64,000 nucleotides of DNA, from NCBI RefSeq assembly GCF_902459535.1, contig NZ_LR699554.1, positions 2,852,001 through 2,916,000 on the forward strand. The letters run 5' to 3'. A program made the translations under genes and the position numbers. A model generated the notes under the pieces. The model did not search any database. It was not told the origin of the DNA and saw only the letters and a list, made by a program, of their open reading frames with translations. This document shows positions 26,837-35,220 of the stretch, in pieces (position 1 is the first letter of the stretch; every line of letters starts with the position of its first letter). This DNA comes from Paraburkholderia dioscoreae. GTDB lineage: Bacteria; Pseudomonadota; Gammaproteobacteria; Burkholderiales; Burkholderiaceae.

Positions 26837-27826
26837 TCACGACTGCACGTGCTGGGCCCAGGGCTGCGCCGCGCCTACCGTCGCAACGCGGCCGCCGTCG
26901 GGAGAGCCCATGTAGATCGAGTAACTGCCGCCGCCCGCCGTCTCGCGGACAAAGCGGCGCAACATCGCGCGCATTTCGACCGACTCGATCCTGTCGTATG
27001 GAAGACTGTCCGGCGAGAAAAAGCGGAAACCGGGCGGCAAGGTGAGCTCGCCGCGCGCTTCGGCGAGACGCGCGCGGTAGATCAGATAGCCGGAGTCGTG
27101 GCCGTCGACATCGAACACCGAATACAGGAACGTCTCGTCGGACACGAGCGAGAGCTCGCCGCCGCCCGCCACGGGCAAACGGCCGTTAACGGGCCGGCGC
27201 GGCGCCGTGGGCAGCACCCAGCCGCCCTTCCCGTCGGCAACCAGCAGCACATCGCCCTGCGCCTCGATCAGATAGCCGACGATCATGTCGGTCGACGAGA
27301 GCCAGCCTGGGGGCAGCGGATCCTTGACCTGCGCATAGCGCCCGCGGCAAAAGCCGAGCGGCGCGGACGGGCTGGTGCCGAACGCCTGAACGCGCCCGAT
27401 GAGGATCATGTGATCGCCCGCCTCGACGCGATCATGCATCGAGCAATCGAACCATGTCAGGCAGTCGGTCAGCACGGGTGCGCCGGTGTGGACTACGTCG
27501 TGATTGACCGCCGCGAACTTGTCGGTCGCCTTGGAGGCGAACAGATTCGATACATCGGTCTGCGCGTCGCTCAGCAGGTTCACCGCGAACTTGCCGGCGC
27601 CGGCGAAAGTGGGATAACTGGATGCGCCCTTGCCCACGCAGACGAGGAGGAGCGGCGGGTCCAGCGACACCGACGCGAACGAGTTGGCCGTCATGCCGCG
27701 CGGGTGGCCTTCGGCATCGACCGTCGTGATGACGGTCACGCCTGTGACGAAAGTACCGAAAGCGCGACGCAGCGCGATCGGATCGATGGTGGTTCGGTTA
27801 TCCGGTACTGCCGCTTGCATGGCCAT
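26837..27826 (-). CDS. Two-domain flavin reductase family protein
   Basis: A 329-residue protein. Residues 1 to about 165 form an HpaC/RutF-like flavin reductase domain (FGTFVTGVTVITTVDAEGHP, GMTANSFASVSLDPPLLLVC, AGDHMILIGRVQAF, CRGRYAQVKDPLP). The remaining 160 residues are an added domain (YLIEAQGDVLLVADGKGGWV, YLIYRARLAEARGELTLPPG, ending in YMGSPDGGRVATV) that looks NUDIX-like in places without a clear NUDIX box. It should supply reduced flavin to the luciferase-like monooxygenase. First gene of the eight-gene minus-strand unit, 116 bases downstream of the pucR-type gene. Confidence 0.85.
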   Translation of the reverse strand: MAMQAAVPDNRTTIDPIALRRAFGTFVTGVTVITTVDAEGHPRGMTANSFASVSLDPPLLLVCVGKGASSYPTFAGAGKFAVNLLSDAQTDVSNLFASKATDKFAAVNHDVVHTGAPVLTDCLTWFDCSMHDRVEAGDHMILIGRVQAFGTSPSAPLGFCRGRYAQVKDPLPPGWLSSTDMIVGYLIEAQGDVLLVADGKGGWVLPTAPRRPVNGRLPVAGGGELSLVSDETFLYSVFDVDGHDSGYLIYRARLAEARGELTLPPGFRFFSPDSLPYDRIESVEMRAMLRRFVRETAGGGSYSIYMGSPDGGRVATVGAAQPWAQHVQS

Positions 27827-27942
27827 TCACCTCGAACATCGTTGTGTTGAGTTGAATGTATGTGGCGGAAATTGTGGTGGCTTCCATCGGATCGTAGGAG
27901 GGAGCGCCGCGCTTCATCTTCTTTTCACCGGACGCGCAACGG

Positions 27943-29754
27943 CTAAAGCGCGTTGTGCGCTGCGGCGCCGACGGAGTGCCCGGCATCAAGCAGATTGTGA
28001 AGCTGAAGAGCAAGTTCGACCGCGAAGCGCCGTTCCGGCGTCTCGACGTCGATCCCGAAAAGATCGGAGATCCGCGCCAACCGGTAACGCAGCGTGGTGA
28101 CATGAAGGCCCATCGCGTCCGCGCATGCCTGGCTGCGGCAACCGTGGCGGATATAGGTCGCAAGCGTCTCGATATACGATGCGCGATGCTGCGCATCGTA
28201 TTCGACGATGTGGCCGATCGTGCCGCTGATAAACGCGCGCACGTCCGACGAATCGGCGGCGCCGATCAGCATCGGCAACGGTCCGAGGTCAGGCACGCTC
28301 AGCGCGCCGCTCTTGCCGAACGCCCGCGCTACGCGAATCATCCGCCAGCAGCGGTCCCATTCGTTTGCAAGGGCTTCGAGTCCCACGAACAGATCGCCCG
28401 CGACGAGCGTTGGTTCGCCGCCGAGCAAGGTCGTCAGTGCGGCGCACAATTGGCGGGCGAACGCCGTAACGGTTGCGGCCGTGCGGGTCGGTACGTCGGG
28501 CAGCAGGCACACGAGGCCGCTGCCAACGGTGATCGGATGAATGAGCAGCTTGTGCTGGGCGGCGAGCATGCTCGCCGCGCGGTGGCATTCCGCGGACCGG
28601 TCGAAGGCCCGGTCGTCGCGGCGCGAGTAGTCGATGACGAGCAGCCGGGTGGGCGCGGCGAGCGAGAGGCCGAGCCGGCGCGCACGCTCGATCACGTCCC
28701 GCTCGTCGCGCCAGCGGCGCTCGACGATCTCGAGAAACAATTCGGTCAGCGTACGTGTTTCCGACCGGAAGCGGATCACGCTGCGCATCAACTGCACGCT
28801 CATCGCAAACTTGGCGTTCTCGATCGCTATCGTGTGCAGGTCGCCCGGCTCGCGCTCATCGAAACTCAGGAGTGCGCCGACGGTGTCGCCGTCGACCGAC
28901 AACGGTTCGACGTCAGCATGCAGCGGCAGGCCGGACGGCAGGTCGAAGCGCACGCGCCGAAGCGCGTGCCGCTCGATCGCACCCAGCGCTGTAGAACGGA
29001 TCTGCCGGCCCGCTTCGCCGTCGAGTAACGTGCGCCACGCCGCGCTGTCGAGCGTGGCGCGGGGCGAGCGCGATGCGAGCAGTTCACCCCCGCAGAAATC
29101 GATCACGAGTACGGGCGAATCGAGCAGATCGGCCAGCATCTCGGTCAGCGTGCTCATGGATCCGCCCGCGAGCACTTCCTGCAACATTGCGCCCTGCACG
29201 TCGACTACGCGGCGTAGATGTTCGGCGGCCGCCTGCTGCGCGCGTTGCCGGTACGCCCGCTCGATTGCGATTGCGCCCAGATGCACGACGAGCTCCATGA
29301 ATGCGAGATGTTCCGCCGGCACGTCCACGATTTTGCGCGCCGACACGACGAGCACCATTGGCCGCCCCTCGACGTCGCGGCTCGCCATGGGCAGCACGAG
29401 CACGGTGCGATAGCCACGCTCGGCCGCTTCGCGGCGATAGCCGAGAAACTCGGTCGTTTCGAGTGCGTTGCGAATGTAGACCGCCTCGTTGCGCTGCAAC
29501 GCGACGAGGGCGGGACTCGTGGCGAGTTCCCAGCGGTCCGCGAGCGGCTTTTTGAGTAGCGTCGTGTCGCGCCTCGCGATCACGAGCGCGTCGCCGCGCG
29601 AGATGTCGACACTCATGATGGAGCCGAGATCCCAGGAGCCGTGGCGACACGCCAGCTCGATCAGGCTGTGCAGCAGCGTATCGACTTCGGCGTCCGTATT
29701 GATCCGGCTGGCGACGTCGCGCAGCGACGACATGAGCGACAACGTGTTCGGCAT
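27943..29754 (-). CDS. PucR/CdaR-family transcription regulator with GAF domain
   Basis: A 603-residue regulator. Residues about 15-165 look like a GAF sensory domain (ELACRHGSWDLGSIMSVDIS, GYRTVLVLPMASRDVEGRPM); the middle is a CdaR-type GGDEF-like region (RLGLSLAAPTRLLVIDYSRR, AFGKSGALSVPDLG); the C-terminal HTH reads YIRHGCRSQACADAMGLHVT with LRYRLARISDLFGID. PucR-type regulators usually sense a pathway compound, often purine- or nitrogen-related. It lies directly upstream of and in line with the eight-gene oxidation/transport unit and divergent from the DUF1185 gene, so it probably controls both. Confidence 0.88.
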   Translation of the reverse strand: MPNTLSLMSSLRDVASRINTDAEVDTLLHSLIELACRHGSWDLGSIMSVDISRGDALVIARRDTTLLKKPLADRWELATSPALVALQRNEAVYIRNALETTEFLGYRREAAERGYRTVLVLPMASRDVEGRPMVLVVSARKIVDVPAEHLAFMELVVHLGAIAIERAYRQRAQQAAAEHLRRVVDVQGAMLQEVLAGGSMSTLTEMLADLLDSPVLVIDFCGGELLASRSPRATLDSAAWRTLLDGEAGRQIRSTALGAIERHALRRVRFDLPSGLPLHADVEPLSVDGDTVGALLSFDEREPGDLHTIAIENAKFAMSVQLMRSVIRFRSETRTLTELFLEIVERRWRDERDVIERARRLGLSLAAPTRLLVIDYSRRDDRAFDRSAECHRAASMLAAQHKLLIHPITVGSGLVCLLPDVPTRTAATVTAFARQLCAALTTLLGGEPTLVAGDLFVGLEALANEWDRCWRMIRVARAFGKSGALSVPDLGPLPMLIGAADSSDVRAFISGTIGHIVEYDAQHRASYIETLATYIRHGCRSQACADAMGLHVTTLRYRLARISDLFGIDVETPERRFAVELALQLHNLLDAGHSVGAAAHNAL

Positions 29755-29898
29755 CGACGGTCCCCTCTTGAATGTGACTGACTATACGACTTATCACAGT
29801 GTCAAAAAAGTGATGCATCCACCGGAACAGAGGAAGACGCCCAAATTCGCGCTACTTAGCATGCAAGCCATCGTCATGTCATCCGATGGAGAACGCAG

Positions 29899-30489
29899 AT
29901 GGACACGGAAGTACGCAAGATTTCGACTTTTGTCGAGGAAATGTATATCGAAGGCGGGAAGCGCGCGGAACAGCCGATCACCACGGTAGTGGTCGCCGCG
30001 GTGCTGCGGAATCCATGGGCGGGTCAGGGTTTTTGCGCGGATCTGCGTCCTGAGATCCTGCGACTCGCACCCGTGCTCGGCGCGGAACTGACACGCCGGC
30101 TCGTCGCGGTAATGCCCGCGGAGCGGGTCGAGGCTTACGGCAAAGCCGCCGCCGTCGGCGTGAACGGCGAAATCGAGCACGCGTCCGCGCTGATCCACAC
30201 GCTGCGCTTTGGCAATATGTTCCGCGAGGCGGTGAACGGCACTGCGTTTCTCAGCTTCACGAACACGCGCGTCGGTCCCGGCGCGATGCTTTCGCTGCCG
30301 ATGATTCACAAATCCGCCACCGGCCAGCGCTCGCACTTCCTGACGGCGACTTTCCAGATCACCGACGCGCCGGGTCCCGATGAGGTGCTGATCGCGATTG
30401 GCGCGGCCGACGGCGGCCGTGCGCATCCGCGGATCGGCGACCGCTTCGTCGACATGGCGGAGATGGAAGGCGAAAAGGCAAACGTCTGA
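29899..30489 (+). CDS. DUF1185 (amino acid synthesis family) protein
   Basis: A 196-residue protein with the family blocks VRKISTFVEEMYIEGGKRAE, VVVAAVLRNPWAGQGF, GKAAAVGVNGEIEHASALIH and IAIGAADGGRAHPRIGDR. The family name is historical; the enzymatic role is not settled and it tends to occur in catabolic clusters for nitrogen compounds. A GGAGAACGCAG ribosome-binding site precedes the ATG. It is divergent from the PucR gene across 144 bases and starts a plus-strand arm with a 2-hydroxyacid dehydrogenase and a porin. Confidence 0.85.
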   Translation: MDTEVRKISTFVEEMYIEGGKRAEQPITTVVVAAVLRNPWAGQGFCADLRPEILRLAPVLGAELTRRLVAVMPAERVEAYGKAAAVGVNGEIEHASALIHTLRFGNMFREAVNGTAFLSFTNTRVGPGAMLSLPMIHKSATGQRSHFLTATFQITDAPGPDEVLIAIGAADGGRAHPRIGDRFVDMAEMEGEKANV

Positions 30490-30614
30490 GCACTGCGGCG
30501 CCCGTCCACGCCGGCCGGGCGCCGCGTTCTCCCTTGGTCGAATCACCTCGCTCTCACGGCGCGCGTTCGCGCACGCCGCCGGGAGCTCCTTTACCCAACG
30601 CAAACCCACACGCC

Positions 30615-31559
30615 ATGACTGAGATCATCACGCTGATCACGGGTCTGCCCGACGAGCAGGAAGCCGGCTATCTTGCCGCGCTCGCCGCAGCCATGCCGGC
30701 CGAGACGATCGTGGCGCTACGCAAAGCGAGCGCGGACGAGCTTGCACGCAGCACGATTGCAATCGTCGCTCGTCCGGATCCTGCCGCGCTGGCCGTGTTG
30801 CCGCGGCTCGCATGGATCCAGAGCCTGTGGGCGGGCGTCGAGCAACTGGTCGCAAGCCTGCCTCCAGACGGGACACCCGTCGTCCGTCTCGTCGACCCGG
30901 AACTGTCGCGGACGATGGCCGAAGCAGTGCTTGCATGGACCTACTACCTGCAACGCGACATGCCGGCATACCGGCTACAGCAGCAGGCGCGCGTCTGGAC
31001 ACAACAGATCTACAGGAAGCCTGCGGACACGACAGTCGGCATCGTCGGGCTTGGCACGCTCGGCGGGCGGGCGGCCAACCGCCTGATCGACGCGGGCTTT
31101 CGCGTCAGCGGCTGGAGCCGCACGCCGAAGACCCTGGCTGGCGTGTGTGCCCGTCACGGCACGGACGGCCTCGTCCGGATGCTCGGAGAGAGCGACATCG
31201 TCGTCTGCCTCGTGCCGCTGACGGCCGACACGCGAAGACTCGTAGATCGCCAGGCGTTCGCCGCAATGAAACGCGGTGCCGCGCTCATCAATTTTTCGCG
31301 CGGCCCGGTAGTGGCAGCACAGGATCTCCTGCAGGCGCTGGATGACGGGCAACTGTCCCATGCAGTGCTCGACGTGTTCGACATCGAGCCGTTGCCGGGC
31401 GATTCGCCGTTCTGGCAGCATCCGGCCGTGACCGTATTGCCGCATATCTCCGCACCGACCGACATCCATACAGCCGCGTCGGTGATCGCCACGAACGTCG
31501 CCACGTATCGCGCGACGGGACGCATCCCGGACAGCATCGACTTCTCGCGCGGTTACTGA
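30615..31559 (+). CDS. D-2-hydroxyacid dehydrogenase (GhrA-like)
   Basis: A 314-residue NAD(P)-dependent dehydrogenase. It has the Rossmann motif VGIVGLGTLGGRAA around residue 140, the catalytic arginine region INFSRGPVV, glutamate in DVFDIEPLPGDSPFW and histidine in VLPHISAPT. GhrA-like enzymes interconvert 2-oxo acids such as glyoxylate and hydroxypyruvate with 2-hydroxy acids. It follows the DUF1185 gene by 125 bases and presumably handles a 2-oxo acid product of the adjacent pathway. Start MTEIITLITG at 30615 gives the family N-terminus. Confidence 0.88.
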   Translation: MTEIITLITGLPDEQEAGYLAALAAAMPAETIVALRKASADELARSTIAIVARPDPAALAVLPRLAWIQSLWAGVEQLVASLPPDGTPVVRLVDPELSRTMAEAVLAWTYYLQRDMPAYRLQQQARVWTQQIYRKPADTTVGIVGLGTLGGRAANRLIDAGFRVSGWSRTPKTLAGVCARHGTDGLVRMLGESDIVVCLVPLTADTRRLVDRQAFAAMKRGAALINFSRGPVVAAQDLLQALDDGQLSHAVLDVFDIEPLPGDSPFWQHPAVTVLPHISAPTDIHTAASVIATNVATYRATGRIPDSIDFSRGY

Positions 31560-31689
31560 ACGACACCGCGCACGCTCTCGCTTTATCCTGCGCTCGCCGC
31601 GATTCGGCCTTTAAAGATGGCCGATGGAGCCGGTCGCGCCAGCGCATTGCTCACCGGTTTTAACTCACGCCACACGACTAGGGGAAATC

Positions 31690-32841
31690 ATGAGGAAAGC
31701 ATCGAGATTGGCAGCGGCAGTAGCAGTTCTGGGCGGCACAGCCGCAGCGGCGCATGCGCAAAGCAGCGTGACGCTGTACGGCGTCATCGACGAAGGGCTC
31801 AACTTCACGAGTAACGCGCACGATCATGGCACCTTTCAAATGAAAAGCGGCGATACGCTGGGCAGCCGTTGGGGCCTTCAGGGCTCCGAAGACCTCGGCG
31901 CCGGCTATCGCGCGATTTTCCGTCTCGAGAACGGTTTTGACGTGAACAACGGCGCGCTCAAGCAGGGCGGCCGCGAGTTCGGGCGGCAGGCTTACGTCGG
32001 GCTGCAGTCGGACCGGCTCGGCTCGCTGACGCTCGGCCGCCAGTACGATCCGACGATCGATCTGTGGAGCGGGATGACGGGCGCGGGCGGGGTCAGCGGC
32101 GATGTTGCGTCGCATCCGTTCGACAACGACAACGCGGACTTCGACTTCCGTGTGAACAACTCGGTGAAGTACGCGAGCCCGACCATCGGCGGACTGAAGG
32201 CCGAGGCGATGTACGGCTTTAGCAACGACACGAACTTCGCGAACAACCGTTTGTACAGTGTGGCCGTGCAATACAGGATGGCCGGCCTCACTGCGGCGGT
32301 CGGCTACCTGAAGACCAACGCGGCGGGGTCGGCGAACGGCGCGGTCGCGACTGACGCGGCGTTTTCGGGCGCCTCGGAACAGAACATCGTAGCGGCGGTG
32401 TCGTATGCGTTCTCGCGCGCAAAGGTCGGCTTTTCGTATTCACACGTCGATGTCTATGATCCGACCGCCAACGCATATATTGCGTCGACCGCTACGCAAC
32501 CACCGGGCGGCCGCTGGCAGTCATGGAAGTTCGACAACTTCGAGGTCAACGGTAAGTACTCTTTGACGCCGGCGCTCTGGCTGTTCGGCGCCTATACGTT
32601 CACCGACGCACATCTGCATTCAAACATCGGCGAGTTCGAGCCGAAGTGGCACCAGCTCTCGGTGATGCTCAACTACGACCTCAGCAAGCGCACAGCGCTG
32701 TATATGCAGGGTGCGTACCAGCACGTCGTTAGCGCGCATACCGGCACGGCGTTCGACTTCGCGACGACCCCCGCATCGGCGGGCGCTTCTTCGGGTGAGA
32801 ACCAGACGCTCGTGCGACTCGGGATAATCCATCGTTTCTGA
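31690..32841 (+). CDS. Gram-negative porin, second copy type
   Basis: A 383-residue outer-membrane porin: signal peptide MRKASRLAAAVAVLGGTAAAAHA, first strand QSSVTLYGVIDEGLNFTSN, and C-terminal LVRLGIIHRF. It is the same family and length as the porin at 6 kb but diverges clearly in loops. As the third gene of the plus-strand arm beside the oxidation/transport island, it may provide outer-membrane entry for that island's substrate. AGGGGAAATC precedes the ATG. Confidence 0.93.
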   Translation: MRKASRLAAAVAVLGGTAAAAHAQSSVTLYGVIDEGLNFTSNAHDHGTFQMKSGDTLGSRWGLQGSEDLGAGYRAIFRLENGFDVNNGALKQGGREFGRQAYVGLQSDRLGSLTLGRQYDPTIDLWSGMTGAGGVSGDVASHPFDNDNADFDFRVNNSVKYASPTIGGLKAEAMYGFSNDTNFANNRLYSVAVQYRMAGLTAAVGYLKTNAAGSANGAVATDAAFSGASEQNIVAAVSYAFSRAKVGFSYSHVDVYDPTANAYIASTATQPPGGRWQSWKFDNFEVNGKYSLTPALWLFGAYTFTDAHLHSNIGEFEPKWHQLSVMLNYDLSKRTALYMQGAYQHVVSAHTGTAFDFATTPASAGASSGENQTLVRLGIIHRF

Positions 32842-32867
32842 GGAATCCTGCCGGTTGTCCGGTATTT

Positions 32868-32903
32868 CCGTTCGGCGGCGGGTGCAAGCCCGCCTCCGAA
32901 CGG
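32868..32903 (+). terminator. Long stem-loop after second porin
   Basis: CCGTTCGG-C-GGCGGG pairs with CCCGCC-T-CCGAACGG around TGCAAG, with one mismatch. The following GGTTCTG is poor in T, so it may be a weak terminator or 3' stabiliser. Confidence 0.5.
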
Positions 32904-33254
32904 GGTTCTGAACCTTCGGGCAGCCACGGCCCCGTCATCGGCCGACGATTCGCGGTCACGAATCGGCAACGGCTGGCAGACTTACCTCGACAATCGATAG
33001 CCGTGCCGCCAACGCGCGCCCGGCGAGCGCTGTTGCGCATGCGCCGCTACAGGCGTGGCGCTTCCCTATATACCGCAGTAACGCCCGCCGAAACTGCAAC
33101 GGGGGTCATCTTCTGCCGTTTCCAATCCCTCATCCAAGATCATCTATTCCAGCGACTGCGCGCCTCGTGCCGCAAACTGTGCTTCGATCTCTCCTGGCAA
33201 CCCATGCCGGTAGTAACGCGAACAGTCGGTCCGCAGACTACGATCGATCGGCAA

Positions 33255-33565
33255 TCAAAATCCCGAAGAATGTTCTGTTTTTCAGCACGGCGGTGTTTTT
33301 CGGCAATCCGGCCACGCTGATGCTCGGACAGGACGCCACGCCGCAAGCCATTGCCGATCTGAGCCATCAGATGGGTTTCGATCGACCGGTGGTCGTGCAG
33401 TACCTCACCTGGGTCGGTCACGCGTTGACGGGCGACCTGGGGCGCTCCTACACCACGCATCAGACGGTGTCGGAAATGATGATCCGCTCGCTGCCCGTGA
33501 CAGTCGAACTGGCCGTGCTGTCGATCCTGCTCGCGACCGTCGTTTCAGTGGGGCTGAACAGCCTT
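33255..33565 (+). pseudogene. Fragment of DppB/GsiC-type dipeptide ABC permease
   Basis: The plus strand encodes FFGNPATLMLGQDATPQAIA, then MGFDRPVVVQYLTWVGHALT, GDLGRSYTTHQTV and PVTVELAVLSILLATVVSVG, the N-terminal third of a dipeptide/nickel-type permease. The true start is missing and the frame runs into unrelated sequence after about residue 100 of a roughly 310-residue family, so it is a relic of a lost importer next to the amidase island. Confidence 0.65.
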
Positions 33566-34000
33566 ACCTGGGGCCAGCGCGCAATGCGAACGCACGGCGT
33601 CGCAATACGAGGTATGGGAACAGACATCCGGGGCGAGCGAGCGCGATCCCTTCGAGCGCGAGTGGCAGGCGTACCTGCGCAGACTCGAACCAGTCAGGAC
33701 TTCGTACCGCGATTGACGCGCTGATCGCGCGATACCGCACAGCGAGTTCTAGTGCCGTCTTACCGGTCGCTGCCGTGCGCCGGTGCAGACCGGCTTGCCC
33801 GCACCGGCAAGCTGTTCGCCATGCGGCCGCCCGTCGCTTCACGCCAGATTCACCCCTCAAAGCGCCGTGACGCTGCATCCCCATTCGCCCACGCACAAGC
33901 TTTTGTACGCAGTCACCCAAGTGTATCTATTCTGTCGCTCGTACGATCTGTCATCGGTCGCGTTCCACCGATCGCACACTCTTATGGAGCTTAGGAAAGC

Positions 34001-35032
34001 ATGCTGCACGAACTGCCGGCCATCGAGAAAAATGTTCACTGGGGATATTTTGACGCGGCGCTAGCGCCCGCACTGATCGTGGAGAGCGGCGACTTCGTTC
34101 GCGCGGAAGCGGTCACGCATCACGCAGGCGACGCCCCCGAGCTCATGATGGATGACAGGGTGCGCGCGCTCTACGACACGATTCCCGAAGCCGATCGCCA
34201 ACCCGGCGTGCATCTGATGACCGGACCGATCTTCGTGAAAGACGCGAAGCCCGGCGATCTGCTCGAAGTGCGCTATCTGCAAATGATTCCGCGCTTCAAC
34301 TACGGCTCGAATCTCGCCGCACATTGGGGTCATCTGTTCACAGACTTCGAGAAGGAACGCGTGACGATTTACGAGCTCGATCAGGCATCGAACACGGCTC
34401 ACGCGCTATATGCGTATGACTATCCCGGCAAATACCTCGTGCCGGGCAAGCGTTCGGAGATCCGCGATTGCTGCCGCGAACTCGCACTCGAAGGCATTCG
34501 CGTACCGGTGCGCCCTCATCTGGGCACGGCAGGCCTCGCGCCTGACGTGGCGGGCCGCGTGAGCACCGTGCCGCCGGGCGCGCACGGCGGCAATATCGAT
34601 AACTGGCGCATCGGCGCGGGTTCCACCATGTACTACCCGGTCGCCGTGGACGGCGGGTTGTTCTCGATCGGCGACCCGCATGTATCGCAAGGCGATGGCG
34701 AAATCAGCGGCACCGCGATCGAGGCCTCGCTCAATGTGATGTTCCAGATCGTACTGCGGCGCGACTTTACATTTCCCTCGCCGCTACTGGAAACGCCGGA
34801 CTACTGGATCGTGCACGGCTTCGACGAAGACCTCGACGTCGCGACCAAAAACGCTTCACGCGACATGTTGCTGCTGCTTACCGGGCAGCAAGGCCTCTCG
34901 CGCGACGACGCCTATTCTTTAATGAGCGTCGCCGCGGACTTCTCCGTGACGCAGGTGGTCGACGGCCGCCAAGGCATTCACTGCAAGATTCCCCGCAGCA
35001 TCTTTCCTCCGAAGAAAAAGCCTCGCGCGTGA
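34001..35032 (+). CDS. Acetamidase/formamidase family protein
   Basis: A 343-residue cytoplasmic amidohydrolase of the FmdA/AmdA family, which releases ammonia from short amides. Family blocks are VHWGYFDAALAPALIVESGD, TGPIFVKDAKPGDLLEVR, GGNIDNWRIGAG (about residue 196), SIGDPHVSQGDGEISGTAIE (about 223) and VTQVVDGRQGIHC near the end. It opens a plus-strand amide-utilisation island and is a clear paralogue of the C-terminal half of the next protein, encoded 188 bases downstream. Substrate range is unknown; the island's importer suggests a larger or polar amide rather than acetamide. Confidence 0.9.
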   Translation: MLHELPAIEKNVHWGYFDAALAPALIVESGDFVRAEAVTHHAGDAPELMMDDRVRALYDTIPEADRQPGVHLMTGPIFVKDAKPGDLLEVRYLQMIPRFNYGSNLAAHWGHLFTDFEKERVTIYELDQASNTAHALYAYDYPGKYLVPGKRSEIRDCCRELALEGIRVPVRPHLGTAGLAPDVAGRVSTVPPGAHGGNIDNWRIGAGSTMYYPVAVDGGLFSIGDPHVSQGDGEISGTAIEASLNVMFQIVLRRDFTFPSPLLETPDYWIVHGFDEDLDVATKNASRDMLLLLTGQQGLSRDDAYSLMSVAADFSVTQVVDGRQGIHCKIPRSIFPPKKKPRA

Positions 35033-35063
35033 GCCGTGCGTGCGCGCTACGGCCGCGCGTAGC

Positions 35064-35133
35064 CGCCGCGCTATGGGGCTGCGCCACAAATGTGCGGGAA
35101 TGCACCGTGATAGCGCACCGCCATAGCGCGGCG
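35064..35133. repeat. 13-bp inverted repeat upstream of AraC-amidase fusion
   Basis: CGCCGCGCTATGG (35064-35076) and CCATAGCGCGGCG (35121-35133) are perfect complements 44 bases apart. A smaller dyad GCTACG/CGTAGC lies just left and CGGTA-TTGT-TACCG just right (35146-35159). The cluster sits between the two amidase genes and ends about 60 bases before the fusion gene, a plausible operator array for its AraC domain. Confidence 0.55.
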
Positions 35134-35220
35134 TGGTAGCGCTAACGGTATTGTTACCGATGGCACGGACATTGCCTTTCAATCCGTCGACTGACGTCCG
35201 TCAGGGTCCGGGAGCCAGGG

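Larger units (their letters stand above)
32842..34000. other. Degenerate intergenic region
   Basis: Apart from the porin's 3' stem-loop and a dipeptide-permease relic (33255-33565), I find no intact gene. From 33590 to 33720 a plus-strand frame (QYEVWEQTSGASERDPFERE...) has a protein-like composition but no recognisable family, probably another relic. The last 100 bases hold the acetamidase gene's upstream region. Confidence 0.45.
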
